A stretch of 64,000 bases of DNA from Sarcophilus harrisii (GCF_902635505.1 NC_045428.1:223278107-223342106); one strand, 5' to 3'. Numbered from the stretch's first letter, positions 14,651 through 27,169 are shown. The notes: generated from the letters alone by a model not told the origin. Program-made: numbers and translations.

Positions 14651-15669
14651 GGTGAGATATCCAAATAGAATGGCATAAGGGAAGTATTCTTTTAATCTTT
14701 TTGAGCTTTCTGGCCTCTCTCTTGTTCTCCAAAGGTGTATGACATTTTTTTATTAATAAACTTATCATTAGTAATAAACTACATACATTAGTATGTAGAT
14801 GTCGCCAAAAAGCATTTAAAAAAATATGTAGCCATTCCAGAGGCTTGCCACAAATAATTACCTAGGATATAAGAATCCCATTTTTCTAATTCCTCATATA
14901 TTTGCTAACCATTAACTTTTTCCTTTCTTCAAAAATAATATAGTTAATAACATAGCAAAAACAGTATATGTTTTATGCACATACATGCATTTGTATACAT
15001 ATCTGGGTCCTACCCCCAATTAAAAATTATTTAGTTTTATATCATCTTTGGATCTCTTAGTATTTATTTTATAAATACCATCTACTCTTTAAAAACTCAG
15101 TAGCCCATTAGTATTTTTTTAAGTGCCTAATGGATTTAGGACAAATTATTCATTCCTTAAAAGTAATTAGGGGGAAAATTGAAGGAGAGAAGTTATTTTT
15201 CAACAAAAACAATAAATTTTGTAGAAACATGGGATTATTTGTCTTAGTAATGGGCTAAAATTCTAAAATTGAAATTGTCTTTATTTTTAATTGAATTGCT
15301 GATCCTTGAATATTCTTCTAGTTATTCTTTCAAAGCAGAAACTGATCCTGATAACTCTTTACATAATTAAGTATAAAGTCTTCAGGTATTATCCTAAATA
15401 CAAATTGTAGTAATACTGACACTTAATTTCTATGATTTAACCAAGTCTTAACTTATACATATCAAATGATTAGATCGTACAAATTTAGCTTTACATTGAT
15501 GACAACATATAGAAAGGATTTAATTTTTTAAATGATAGATATGTTAGAAAATACTATCTTTTTAATTGTGAAACTTCAAATACTCAAATAATATAGTTCT
15601 TAAGATACTTAAAATGAAGCCATTTTAACTATTTCTTTCCAATTTATTATGTTTTTCCTATAAAATCTC
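14651..15669. other. AT-rich intron, nothing recognised
   Basis: No named repeat or gene. Confidence 0.4.
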
Positions 15670-15745
15670 TTGCTGTCTGCCTCATTTTGTCTGTCCGTCT
15701 GTCTCTGTCTCTATTTCTGTCTGTCTCTTTGTTTCTCTCTTTCAA
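15670..15745 (+). repeat. Degenerate (CTGT)n/(TCTG)n simple repeat
   Basis: Runs of ctgtctg and gtctctgtctc units. Confidence 0.85.
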
Positions 15746-16322
15746 TATAGGTAAATGTATAGAATTAATAAATGTGATTTTATGAATCCATTTAAATCAA
15801 TGAATGGCAAAGAATGCATAGAATATTTTTTAGCCAAGAATGACATCTCTATAAAGTGGAACTTTTTGGCATAATATCAAAAATATAGAAGTGAAGTTAA
15901 GAAACTATAGTATGATTATTGGATTAAAACCTATACATTTTGTGTTTGTTTTCCCTAAAGAATTAGTAAAGGGCTAGAGAAACTCTAGCAAGGGAGATGA
16001 AGGAACTCCCAAAAATGAAAAAGGCACATGACATTTCATTTGAAATTATAAAAATTATTTTAAAAATTGTAATGTCATAGAATCTTGAAACATAAAGGTA
16101 GAATGAATACATATGAATTCTCCCAATTCTCAAAAAATAGAACTAAGGATTTCTCCTTCAAGTAAGTAGCTTTAGAAAATGTAAAAGGAGCTATATATTC
16201 ATACAGCAAGTACAGATTGCAAAAACAAAAACAAAAACAAAAGCAAATACAACTGGAATCACACTATCATTCCTTGGGAAATGAATACACAATGGATTAT
16301 TAAATGAAGATAGAGTTTGTTT
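15746..16322. other. AT-rich intron, nothing recognised
   Basis: Only a short (AAAAC)n run at 16219-16246 stands out. Confidence 0.4.
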
Positions 16323-16323
16323 A

Positions 16324-16383
16324 TATATATATAATTGTATATATACATACACACATGTATGTATATATACAATTATATATATA
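16324..16383. repeat. Perfect 28-bp AT-rich inverted repeat (hairpin, 4-nt loop)
   Basis: Arms 16324-16351 and 16356-16383 are exact reverse complements around caca at 16352-16355. The arms are not a pure TA repeat: they include aattgtat and acatac steps that are matched on both sides. Confidence 0.9.
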
Positions 16384-16609
16384 ATAACCAACCTTTGACA
16401 GCATTGTACATAGTGCAACGTGAGTCTTTATGCTTAGATAAAATGCCAATTTGGAGTCATTCTTCAGAAGCAGAATATAAGATTGGATATACCATTAGTC
16501 TGACCTACTATGTCAATTCTTCCATTTACTTTACAAATCAGTATATATCCTAATGAAGAAAAAAGCAAATAGTTGCTTTGTCTCAAAAGATGTAGCACTT
16601 AAATCTAGC

Positions 16610-17100
16610 TTATTGTAGTCCATCATTCACAGAAATGCTAAAATAATCTTTTCAAATGAAAGGTCTGACCTGTCATTTCACATATTTGAAATTTCTTATA
16701 GGACAAAATGCATGTTCCTGATTTTTGAATACTCTTTGTATTCTTTCTTCAACTAGACTTTTTCACTTTTATTTCACAATTCTGTTCATTTAGTCTATCT
16801 TCCATTCAAACTCCCTACTTATATCTATCTGGTTTAACCCTGAACTGTCATGCTTCTGCATTGGTCAGGTTTTTATCCATGTCTGGAATGCACTCCCTTT
16901 TCATCTCTGTCTTTAGAAATACTTCTTTTCATTTGAGGTACAGCTCAGCTATCATCTAAAATCATGACATTTTCTTGTTCTTCCCAGAAGAAAATAATTT
17001 CTCTTCTCATATTTTCCTATAGCTCTATTTCCCTTGATCCTTCCAGTCATTATCATAATCTATTTTACATTTAATAGTCTACTGTAACTTTGTGTTTAAA
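16610..17100 (+). repeat. L2-like LINE fragment
   Basis: Contains catgtctggaatgcactccc, gaggtacagctcagctatca and ttcttgttcttcccag, matching in order the 3' ORF2 region of L2-type LINEs. Diverged. Confidence 0.6.
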
Positions 17101-17483
17101 AGACTTAATCTATGATGAATTTTAGGTTTTCTATGTATATTAAAATTACTATCTTTATTTGAGTATATTCATGTGTCCTTTTATGCCAACCCTCCTTATA
17201 CACTGATACACTTCATTCTCTCTTCTCCATTATCTGTACTGTCCCTGAGGCTTTTGGCTTTTTTTGTAGTTGTTTTATTTATTTGTTTGTTTGTTTATTG
17301 CTGATGGACAGGGATAAGAGAGAAGAATGAGCTTGAAAAAAAGATATAGGAAAGAAGAGGATTAAGGAGTTTAGTCAATCATCTTTCCCTGGAAGCAAAG
17401 GAATCTGGTGTAATTGTAGATTTTTTAAATGTATGGCTCTGGAGAAAATTGATTTCAGAAATGTATCCATGCAAGCACATTTC

Positions 17484-17560
17484 AGTCAATAACCATTATT
17501 TAATTTGTACTAGCTGTCTACTTTGTGCCTAGTACTGTGTTAAGCTCTGTACCAAGAGGA
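17484..17560 (-). repeat. L2 LINE 3' end
   Basis: ctactttgtgcctagtactg then tgttaagctctgtacc is the antisense of the L2 terminus. Confidence 0.65.
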
Positions 17561-17644
17561 ACTGAATTCCAAAAAAATTTCATGGCAGGAACAATAATGA
17601 ACCAAATGAAATGAGGACTCCACAGTTTCTGTTTCCAGATCTTC

Positions 17645-17825
17645 TGGGAACTTATTTACTGTCTAGCTTCAGGCAAGTAACTTAATGATTGGTGCTTCAG
17701 TTTCCATCTTTGGAAAATAAGGATAATAATCCAAGACTTGCAAATGCTTCCTAACCCATTGTGAGGATTGATAACATAATGTTGTCATAAAGTGCTGAGC
17801 TTTACAGAGAAGATCCTATAAACAG
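17645..17825 (+). repeat. MIR-family SINE
   Basis: Contains aggcaagtaacttaatgatt, tcagtttccatctttggaaa and tgtgaggattgataacataa in MIR order. Confidence 0.7.
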
Positions 17826-17829
17826 GAGG

Positions 17830-19075
17830 GAAAAAAATTAACATTTTTATTTTAGAAAAGTATTTCTTAGCACACTCCTTCCAGATAGGCATGAGCCAGA
17901 TGCATAGAGTTTGACCACGAATTATTATGAGCATTTTAAAGGTGGAAAATTTAATTAGTTTTCTTTTTATGGGGAATAACTCTGAGATGACTCAGCAGCC
18001 TTCTAGAAAACTGTTCCTGACCCAGCTGTGTGGTTAGAAACTGCTTACACCGAAGGTATTTCAATGATAGGAGGTGTAGGAATCAAGAGGGAGATGGAGA
18101 AATGCATTGGTATGTAGAACTTCTAAGCCATTGAATTGAGGAACTGAGACAGTAGGTGGTTTATTGAGGACATTACTTTTTCACTGGAAGTATGTTTCAT
18201 GCATAAGTTATGATCATACATCAATGTTTGTGCATTGATAAGAATGCTTATAATGAACTTCAGAGATGGATGAGCATAATACCTTTTGTAATAGGCTCTT
18301 TGTGGAGAGAGGTTTAGGTTTAATATTAGAAAGAGGAAATGGGGGAACATGAAGAGGAAGCTTTTTGCCTTTCCCCTTGGGATGTTACAAAGCTTTTGCT
18401 ACTGCATCTCTTTGAAGATGAAACCTTGGTAGATATTCAACAAATATTCATTGAGTTGATTTTGTGGCATAAATTTTGCTTATTTACATTTAATTAAGAG
18501 ACGGTTTTAGTAAATAAATCATTTTTCTGTTTTAAATTGTAGGCATCATTCTGGAAATGTATCTGTTTTCTTCCCAAGGCCAACTGATTTCTTTTTCTTT
18601 AGGGGTAGTAAATAAAATGAGGTCACATAAACAGCTCTTGTCTCTTGAAAAACTTGTCAGATGAGGTATTCTGTAAAGCAGTTCCTTTCTTTTTAAAATG
18701 GTATGATGTTATAGTCTACAATTCTTTCTCATGACTATCTCGCTCTTTAGAGTATGATATTCTTGAGGTCAGCGATCATATTTTTGCCTTTCTTTTTAGG
18801 CCCAATACTTTGTACAGTATTAAGTTTATTGAATTTGGTGATTATTTATAGAATTCTGCTAATCAGGACAATGTTTGGAAAATGAATGAAAGAGCTTTTT
18901 TATGATAAACACAGAGTTCATCCTCGTAGTGACACAATTTTTACAACCAACTAAAAAGTTAGTTTATTAACTCCTAGAAAGTTTTACTATTACCCAATGC
19001 ATATTTGCATCAATCCTTGGTTTACATAGAAGAATAAAAATAAAGGCAAATTTGGATTGAAATTAAATATACATC
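17830..19075. other. Intron with no recognised repeat
   Basis: About 1.2 kb; nothing named. Confidence 0.4.
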
Positions 19076-19079
19076 ACTC

Positions 19080-19215
19080 ATAGGATTATAGGATTTTGTG
19101 GTTTAGCATTGGAAGGGACCTCAAAGGCCACCTATTCCAACCTCATCATTTTCATAGGTGAGGAAATTGAAGCTCAGAGAACTTAAGTGAATCCCCTTCC
19201 CTACGCATACAGCTT
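19080..19215 (+). repeat. MIR-family SINE
   Basis: cattggaagggacctcaaag, ataggtgaggaaattgaagc and tcagagaacttaagtgaa are well preserved. Confidence 0.8.
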
Positions 19216-19514
19216 ACCGTTACTTATATTTATATTCATATAGCATCACATAGTATAGTACAGATTTAGATAGTATGACATGGTAAAATATATATATACT
19301 ATACATATATATATATATATATGCAATATTGAAGCATTCTCTTTCTCTTCTCTTAACTGAACTCCCAATTATTAAAACATATTTCTGTTACCTTTCTTTA
19401 ATTTTGAAATTCACATATTGATGGTAATAAAAGTTAATAAATAGTTGGAAAGTTTTTATTCTGGAATCTAAATAATTTCCCATCATGTGTTCACTAGCAT
19501 GTTGACTTTGATAA

Positions 19515-19720
19515 TAGAAGCAGTGTGGCTATAGTGGATACAATACTGAATTTGAAGTCAATCCTGCCTCTTGACCTTTAATAGCTATGTAACTTTGAAC
19601 AAGTAATAGGATCACAAATATAATTTTGGAAGAGAACTTAAAAACCATCTAATTCAAACTCCCCAATTTATAAATGAGGGAATGAGGTAAAAAAGGTCCA
19701 ATCACTTTAAGTTCTTATGA
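19515..19720 (+). repeat. Two adjoining MIR-type SINE segments
   Basis: 19515-19605 has the agcagtgtggctatagtgga head and agctatgtaactttgaacaa. 19607-19720 starts again with ggaagagaacttaaaaacca and ataaatgagggaatgag. Confidence 0.65.
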
Positions 19721-19741
19721 CTGCAGTTTAGCACTCCAATT

Positions 19742-19898
19742 TCAATGTTCCTTTTTTCCCCCTGAGGCAACTGGGATTAAGTGACTTATCCAGGGTCACT
19801 GAGCAAGGAACTATAAAATATCTAACTTCATGTTTGAACTCAGGTCCTCCTAATTTCAGGGCCTGTGCTCTATCAACTGTGCCTTCTAGCTGCCACAG
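19742..19898 (-). repeat. tRNA-derived marsupial SINE
   Basis: Antisense copy ending with ctatcaactgtgccttctag and ctgcc (complement of the ggcagctaggtggcrcagtg head) and containing gggattaagtgacttatcca. Confidence 0.85.
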
Positions 19899-19899
19899 T

Positions 19900-20925
19900 T
19901 TCAATGTTAATTGCCTCACTGCTTCAACTACATTGTGACTCAAGTAACTCCCAAGGACTTATCAACTAAGATTCTACAAATTCATTGACAAGGTTCATGT
20001 TTGTAATAGGAAAGATGTATTCTGACAACATGTCTACTCACAAATATAGCAGATTCCTTTTTTATGTTAAAGTTGAAAGGCAGGAGCAAAATTTTCCTTA
20101 TAGACTATACGTTCTCTTAACATTATAGTGGATGTTGTTATTGATATATGTAAAAGGGCTTTGACCAATGGCATATTACATTTTGCATGATAATGAGACA
20201 TTATAATGAGGTCTTTTAGAATTTTTTGGTGTCAGTATTTTAGGTGGCTGACCCATTTTTGTCTTTAAATGCTCATAGCACTTTCACTGTTATGGACATT
20301 GAATTCAATTGAAAGCCTGAAGCATTTCCAACAGGGTGCAATTTATGTTGCTATTTTCAAAAAGGAGAGTAGATGATCTAATTTGCTTTAAATGATAGAT
20401 TTTTGCCCTTCCTTTACTTTCCGCACATTCTTTATGCAAGTGGGAAATCTTTTTATTAAAAATAGTTTATTTTTAAACATATAAGTAAGCTTATCTTCCA
20501 TAAAGCAGTGTCTCTTGGTATAATTAAAGCTATACCTAAGTTGTTATATATATCATATAATAGATTAAACATGAATCTGTTATAATTACCGGTTTACTGT
20601 TGGAGTATGATATAGGTTTGCTAATTTCTAAGGTTAGAAAAACAAAACTGGAAGAAATCTTTTCACTTTATGATGACTTGATTAATTAATCCTAAGTAAA
20701 GGCCAAAAGTAACACAAGAGCTTCTTTTTAGAAAGATGGATATTTGAATAGTGATAGTTTTGATAGTTGGTAGATTTTGTAAAGAAGGCATAAAAATGTC
20801 TACTTTTGTTAGAGTATTATATTCCTGATATTCCTAAGAATGATTGCATGATAAAATGGGAATACATAGCAGCTTTAAGGGGGAAAATAACCATTTACAA
20901 AATGATATGATGTGATAAAAATTTA
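19900..20925. other. AT-rich intron, nothing recognised
   Basis: No named repeat or gene. Confidence 0.4.
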
Positions 20926-20929
20926 GTGT

Positions 20930-21045
20930 GGCCACCATGTGCCTTAAACTGTGCTAAGTATTAATGGCATATATAAGAAAAAAGACAGACTTTGTCTTCA
21001 AGTAGTTTACAATCTAGTAGAGGCACAAAATATATAAAAGGAAAC
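20930..21045 (-). repeat. L2 LINE 3' end
   Basis: atgtgccttaaactgtgcta, then agtagtttacaatctagtag, antisense L2 terminus. Confidence 0.65.
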
Positions 21046-21061
21046 CTAAAAGAGGGAAATG

Positions 21062-21102
21062 ATGATCTGATGATGGTAGTGATGGTGGTGATGGTGGTGG
21101 AA
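21062..21102 (+). repeat. Degenerate (GATGGT)n simple repeat
   Basis: gatgatggtagtgatggtgg and further copies. Confidence 0.85.
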
Positions 21103-21109
21103 TAAAAAA

Positions 21110-22250
21110 AAACAAACAGGTAGCAGAGCAGCTTTAGTTTCAAACATAAAGGAATTTGAACTTAAACTGAGGAAATTCAGGGCAGCTCACTATCCTGCAA
21201 GTCTGTAATAATCAAAAGTAAGTTATTTTAAAGCTATGTCTATTCAAAACTTAAATTGGCATTGGATAAAGAGTAAACAGTTCTATGGATTATTTCATTA
21301 AAATATTCATTTAGTTTCAAAAATCAAATAAATGTTTACACTTTGAATTTTGCTTCTTGAAACAAAATATATCGAGAATGCATCATGCATTGACACTAAC
21401 AGATAAAGATAAGTTTGTGTTACTATGAATGCCTATATATATTATACATACATACATACATATTATATATGTATATTATGTATATAAACATAATATATAA
21501 TATGTATTTTAAATAGCTATAAATTTCTAAACTTGGGAGTAATATATTTCTCATATTTTAGGGGGAACGATTGTTTTTTACTGTGTAATTCACACATGTA
21601 TAATTGTTTCAGTTCAACATTACATTTTTTTTTTTTAGTTTTGTATTCTATTTTTTGAATAACTCAACTTGAAAAATGCTCATAATGGTAATCAGTTCCT
21701 GGTACATAGTCAGTGTTTAATATAAATTTGATGGTTGAATTGACTGAATAGAAGAGAAAGTTGCCTGGGTCATGGATAGTTTTTTTTTCAAAGTTGGATT
21801 TTCTTTTTTGTTTCTTGTTCATGGCTAGTTTTCTCATTTTATGAAATCAGATGATTTAAAAGATTTTACAAAGAAAACATTTTAAAGGACTGTTTTATTA
21901 CACTATTTTAAACATGTGTTTTCATATCTAATTACAAATATTCTTCAGCAGAATAATATATGTTGAAAGCTGAGTCTAAAAATCTATAGGGTTCTTTTTA
22001 GAATCCATATCTTAGTGTACTGCCTTATTGATTACACATACATACACACACAATTTGTTTAATTACATTGTGTTAGAGAAATCTCTAATTATAAAGTTGT
22101 CTTGGTACATGAATCTCCTCAGATGGGGTCCACAATGGATTAGATCTCTTAAAAGAGATTTCATTTACACCAGATTTGAAAGAGTTGCTTCCCTCCTTTG
22201 TGGCTACACATAATCTATTAAATAATAATCAATTACAATTAGTAGCCTAA
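21110..22250. other. AT-rich intron, TA-rich simple sequence at 21430-21510, otherwise nothing recognised
   Basis: The 21430-21510 stretch mixes CATA and TA units with imperfect dyad symmetry. Confidence 0.45.
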
Positions 22251-22254
22251 AAGC

Positions 22255-22425
22255 ATGCAGATGGAAAGGATATTGAAGTCAGAGAACCTGGCTTCAAATC
22301 CCAGCTTTTATACATGTCTATGTGACCTTGGATATACTACTTACCTTCCCCGGACCTTAGTTTACACATTTATAAAATATACAAGATGGTTTTCAGTCCT
22401 AGATCTACACTTATGTTTGGAGACT
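22255..22425 (+). repeat. MIR-type SINE
   Basis: gaagtcagagaacctggctt, catgtctatgtgaccttgga and the closing tttataaaatatacaagatg match the MIR order. Confidence 0.7.
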
Positions 22426-22442
22426 TAGTAATTATAACCCTT

Positions 22443-22616
22443 AAGAAAATTGGAATCCATACTTGCCATCAAGGGGAGGGGGTGAAGGGAAGGGAGGGAA
22501 AAATTGGAAACACAAGGTTTTTCAAGGGTGAATGTTGAAAATTATTCGTGTTTATGTTTTAAAAATAAAAAAGCTATAATTTTTAAAAAGGGAAAAAAAG
22601 AAAATTGGAATCCATA
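22443..22616 (+). mobile_element. Very short 5'-truncated L1 (136 bp) with perfect 19-bp TSD
   Basis: Body 22462-22597 contains the gaatgttgaaaattattcgt 3' UTR block and a terminal A-rich run. It is flanked by identical aagaaaattggaatccata copies at 22443-22461 and 22598-22616. The perfect duplication indicates target-primed reverse transcription by L1 machinery and a fairly young insertion. Confidence 0.9.
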
Positions 22617-22869
22617 ATCTTTGGTTCGCTCTGCAATTGGACACTCAAAATTCCTAGGATTATTTCTGTACTTTTTTTTCTGGCATGGAAATGTCTTAAA
22701 CACTGACAATATACAGAGAAAAATATTATTACAAATGGACTGGTAGAATGCTTGATTAAGTCAACATGTAGTGGTTAACAGCATAAATTTACTTATTAAT
22801 AGCAAGCAATATTCCTTTAGAAAAAGAATAAATCTATTCTATGAACATGGATATTTTATCTTTTTGTAA

Positions 22870-23330
22870 AACCTGTCTCTCTCCCCAACTTCCCCATTTT
22901 TGTTACTGAAAAGTCTCAGAACTCCCTGTCACCAGAACTGGAATTTTTGAAGTCAGCATTAACTTCATTTCTCATTCCTTTACCTCCATTTAGTCACCAA
23001 AATCTTAAGTCTGCTTTTTTCCCAGCTGTCATTGCCATAGTACCAATTCATACACCCATGACATTTTTTGCATACATTCTTTTAATAGTCTTCTAAACAA
23101 TGTCTCCAATCTTCAATCAGTCTCGCTCAGCTTCCAGAAAAATACTCTACTGCATATATGTGATGACATCACAACTCTATTAAAAAACCATAGGTTTCTA
23201 CCCATTACCAATGGGATAAAATGCATACTTCATCTAGAATTCAAAGATTTCATGAATAGGGCCAATTTATAATCCTTCCCTTTTTTATGGTGATTCCCAT
23301 CCCTTCCGAGACCTATGCTACAATCTACCT
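22870..23330 (+). repeat. L2-like LINE fragment
   Basis: Contains tcttttaatagtcttctaaa, atgtgatgacatcacaactc, taccaatgggataaaatgca and gaattcaaagatttcatgaa in LINE order. The SINE at 23333 interrupts it, and 23535-23980 may continue it. Confidence 0.55.
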
Positions 23331-23332
23331 AG

Positions 23333-23530
23333 TTGTTCAGTCTTTTTAGTCGTGTCCAACTCTTTGTGACTCCGTTTGGGGTCGCTTGGCACAGATACTG
23401 GAATAAGTTTGCCATTTCCTTCTTCAGCTTATTTCATCGATGTGGAAACTGAAGCAATGTTATGTGATTTGACCAGTGTCACATAGGTAGTAAGTGTCAG
23501 AATCCAGTTTTGGCTCCCTGCCTAAACATA
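23333..23530 (-). repeat. tRNA/CORE SINE (MAR1/WSINE-like)
   Basis: Antisense: gttgttcagtctttttagtc, gtgtccaactctttgtgact, agtttgccatttccttcttc and ccagtgtcacataggtagta. Confidence 0.88.
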
Positions 23531-23534
23531 AATA

Positions 23535-24110
23535 TCCTCATTATCCTTGCAATTCTATCTACCATCCTAGATGGATTGAGAGAACTTAACCAAATCCACC
23601 TATGAAAAATCCTAACCTACTCATCCATAGCTCACATAGGCTGAATAGCAATTATCATTCACATCAACCTCACCATGACTTTTCTAAATCTCATCATCTA
23701 CATTTTTGCCAGGTTCTCCAGATCCTAGATATATCTAATCTTCTCCTAGAGATTATTCTACCTAGAGAATTCTCTAATTCCTGTTTTCTTTCTGGCCTCT
23801 CCCTTCTCTCTACCACTGTTCATTGATCTTATCTCTTTTTATTCTTTCTTTTATTTCATGTTTTCTTCTCCTTCATACTTACCTTGAAACTCTTGACATT
23901 ATCTCTTACCTTCTTGGCATGGAATCATTCCCCTAATTGAGTTATAATTATTTGTATACATCTCATTCTCCTGCTAAATTATAATTCATTTGAGAGTTAG
24001 CCTTTGCATAACTGTTAATGTCAATATCTTAACGACTTGTGAGTTTCTGCATGTGGGAATTACCTATTGTGGGAACTCCTTGTTCTTGATCTGTGTGTAA
24101 TTTGTAGTTC
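23535..24110. other. Pyrimidine-rich intron, possibly decayed L2 continuation
   Basis: Text such as ttctggcctctcccttctct and cttaccttcttggcatggaa resembles the L2 tail but is too diverged to assign firmly. Confidence 0.35.
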
Positions 24111-24114
24111 TATA

Positions 24115-24243
24115 ATGTTATTTGAGATATAGAGAGATTAACTGACTCACCAGTGGTCACATGTATATTTAGTAAATGTCAAGAGGCAGAATATGAATTA
24201 GTTTGCCTGATGTTAAATCTACCCCTCTATCTATTACATAGAA
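24115..24243 (+). repeat. MIR-family SINE fragment
   Basis: ttaactgactcaccagtggt and cacatgtatatttagtaaat match MIR core blocks; closes with ctctatctattac. Confidence 0.65.
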
Positions 24244-24426
24244 CATACGATTTTCTTGCATGAAAGAAGTAAAGTTTGTTGAATTTCTTTCCAACTATAA
24301 ATCTATTTTTAAATTTTTTATACTAAGTCCAAACTAGATATGTCTCAGTAAAATTTCACTGAAATTTCTGTTCTCATGTTTTTGTATTCAACAGTTTTCT
24401 AAGAAAGTGATTTAAACATATACCCC

Positions 24427-24453
24427 ATTCTGGGGACTTCTTGTCCCCAGAAT
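24427..24453. other. GC-containing 11-bp hairpin, 5-nt loop
   Basis: attctggggac at 24427-24437 pairs exactly with gtccccagaat at 24443-24453. No U-run follows, so not read as a terminator. Confidence 0.7.
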
Positions 24454-24459
24454 ATTTTT

Positions 24460-25195
24460 TAAGAACTCTGGAGAAAATGAGGGAATTACTTGTAAATGAT
24501 TATATCATATGGATAGATTTGGACACAGGAATGTATTTGCCAGCAAATAATAGCAATAACTTGATTACTATGTCTAAGTTTCTTAAGGATTTGTGATAAG
24601 ACAATTAAAATCTCTCCTAGAAAAAAAAATCTGTAATCTGTGATTCCTAGAGATTTTTCTGGATTTTTAACAAGCTTATGTTAAGGATAGTCGATAAAGA
24701 TTTTCGGAAGAATATGAATAAATTCTAGATTATTCTACTAGTCTTGCTTTCCCCAGGATTAAAATGTAGGGATACATTTTTAATCCAGTAATATTATCTT
24801 TCTGGAGAATCAAGGTCTGCTTAATACAAGAATGAAAATTGCTGCTATTAGGTAACTTAAAATGAAGCTTGAAACTCATCTAGAAATACAAAAATATGTA
24901 TGAATAAATTTCAAGATGAGAATAATGATGATAATAATGGATTTGTTCAAAAATTTGATTGAGAGAAAGCAGGTTATGATATTCAGTAATAAGGGTACTT
25001 TAAAATTAGTTTCCATTGTCCACTTATCATAGCTCTTCAAAATATAGTAATGTACCCTCTGTAGCCACTAATAGGAGAAACCCTCCATTGCTTTTTTTAT
25101 TGTGTTGAACGGACTGAATTCTTCATTCCTATCCAGACATGCACAAAGTATCGTTGAAAATTTAAACTACAATAATCTCCCTATAGAAAGGTATC
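24460..25195. other. AT-rich intron, nothing recognised
   Basis: No named repeat or gene. Confidence 0.4.
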
Positions 25196-25199
25196 CAGA

Positions 25200-25295
25200 G
25201 AGGTGCACATAATTTGGACCTAGAAGAACTGAATTCTAATTTTACTTCAAACATTTAGTAGCTATGTAATCAGAGTGCATCACTTTTCCTTTAGA

Positions 25296-25356
<61 letters not shown>

Positions 25357-25500
25357 TTTCTCTTTTTCCCCAGTTACCCCATAATAGTAACACCAAGCTT
25401 ATAGATTTGATTAGAGGATCAAATGAGATGAATCTATATAAAGTACTTTGTAAACTTTAAGGTGATTTATGTGCCAGTTATTATTGTGTGGAATATTGAT
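25200..25500 (+). repeat. MIR-type SINE split by an internal (TC)n expansion
   Basis: The left half has gacctagaagaactgaattc and tagtagctatgtaatcag. The right half has gaggatcaaatgagatgaat and tttgtaaactttaaggtgat. Between them is (TC)27 at 25299-25352, where the family normally has a short pyrimidine stretch. Confidence 0.75.
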
Positions 25501-25865
25501 GATAATCACAACTACATTAAATGGATACCAGAAATACTTTTTACTTAATCTTTTGGGGTAAAGACAGACAGAAACAGAGAGAGTGGGGTAGAGAGGGTAT
25601 TTCATTTTATACATAAAGCAGTAGGACTTCCTGCACAGGAGTAATGAAGAGTTGATTACACAGTAAATTTATATCAATAGACAGCTAATTTGTATTATTC
25701 CATCCTCTACATATGTTTTTCCTCAAGACTATGAGATTTGCACTTGAATTATCTGGCTAATTGCTTTAATTCTCCACTAAGCATCTTTTCTGTATACTTT
25801 GAGAATAATACACATTAAATTCCATGGAGAAATACATTGGAGCAGGAATCATATTTTATTATTTA
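25501..25865. other. No recognised feature
   Basis: AT-rich. Confidence 0.4.
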
Positions 25866-25869
25866 GTCA

Positions 25870-26005
25870 CTATTACTTTGCCATTAATTAGTTGTGTGAC
25901 CATGGACAAGTGGCAACCCATCTGGACTTCAGTTTATTGAACTGTCAAATGAAAAGACTAATTCTCATTATCTTTAGGACACCTTCATGTTCTAAATTTT
26001 ACAAT
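25870..26005 (+). repeat. MIR-family SINE
   Basis: attagttgtgtgaccatgga then caagtggcaacccatctgga and aactgtcaaatgaaaagact. Confidence 0.7.
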
Positions 26006-26945
26006 TTTAAGTAAATTGCATGCTCAAAAGAAGGATTGTAAATTAGACCTCTTAATAGTAAACCCAGAATACAAACGTGTTACCTCTTTATATGAAATAA
26101 AGTTTACAATATTATTTGCATATATAGAGTCATATATCCTTTCTGCCTACAACCTTGTGGCCAGTGATAGGCACTTGAAAGATGTCTATCTAGGATTGGA
26201 AGTACAGCTGGTGGCCATGGAATAATATTTCTGTTTCATCTACCTACAGTGCCTAAAGCTGTAAACATTCCATTATTGTGAATGTAATTGAGTTAATGGT
26301 CTTTGAAAAAATACCTTATTTTCAGTAGTTGAGAACAAGCTGTACATTTCTTTGTTAATTTAACCTAGTCTATGATCTTGAAGGTTTGTTATAGAAAAAA
26401 AGTAAGAGAAGCAACCAGGCTCAAATGTCTGCATTTGTGTTGGAAAGTTATCATCTCCCTAAAGGTTCATCTTTGTGTCTATGTTTATGTGTTTATGTGC
26501 ACACATGCATAAATGGATCAGCATTGAGGATTATTAATTTGTGTTTGAAACATAGAGTGAAACATCCAAATACTTTTGATGTCATGATAATATCATGCCA
26601 TTAATTAAAATATGAGCAAAATTAACCTATCGGAAGTAAATGTGTTTGGAGGCACTATACAGTTTGTAAAGATATATGTTTCCTCTGGTTTGTGCTTGAT
26701 GTCATTTAAATTTATGGAGTTCTGTCTAGTATTGCGTCATTATCATTTTATTCTTGGTTATTATACAAAATCTAATGAAATTAAATACAGGATATATGCA
26801 AATAGAATCTTAATATGGATACACAAATATAAATATAAATATATGTGTAGTATATACATATATGTGTATAAATTTGTATGTATGTGTGAATATATATGTA
26901 TGTATTTATAAGTATGTATGTATATTTAAATTACATACTCTCTTT
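26006..26945. other. AT-rich intron, TATG-type simple sequence at 26820-26930
   Basis: The ATAAATATA/TGTATG-rich stretch is the only structure seen. Confidence 0.45.
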
Positions 26946-26947
26946 TA

Positions 26948-27168
26948 GGTAATATGAGCAGTGGATAGTGTGTCGACCCTGGATTTAAATCTTACTTCAG
27001 AATTACTAACTGTGTGAACCTGGGCAAGTCATATCACCCAGTTTGCCTTCATTTTAAAATGAGCTAGAAAAGGAAATGGCAAACAAGGACAGTATCTTTG
27101 TCAGAAAAAAAAAAATCCCAAATGTTATCACAAAGAATCAAGCACAACTACACAATAACAACAATATC
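26948..27168 (+). repeat. tRNA/CORE SINE (MAR1/WSINE-like)
   Basis: gagcagtggatagtgtgtcg, aactgtgtgaacctgggcaa, aaaaggaaatggcaaac and atcacaaagaatcaagcaca, closing with acaataacaaca. Confidence 0.88.
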
Positions 27169-27169
27169 T

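Noticed and set aside
21430-21510. TA/CATA-rich dyad as a structured element
   Set aside because: The symmetry needs gaps and is explained by simple dinucleotide and tetranucleotide repeats.
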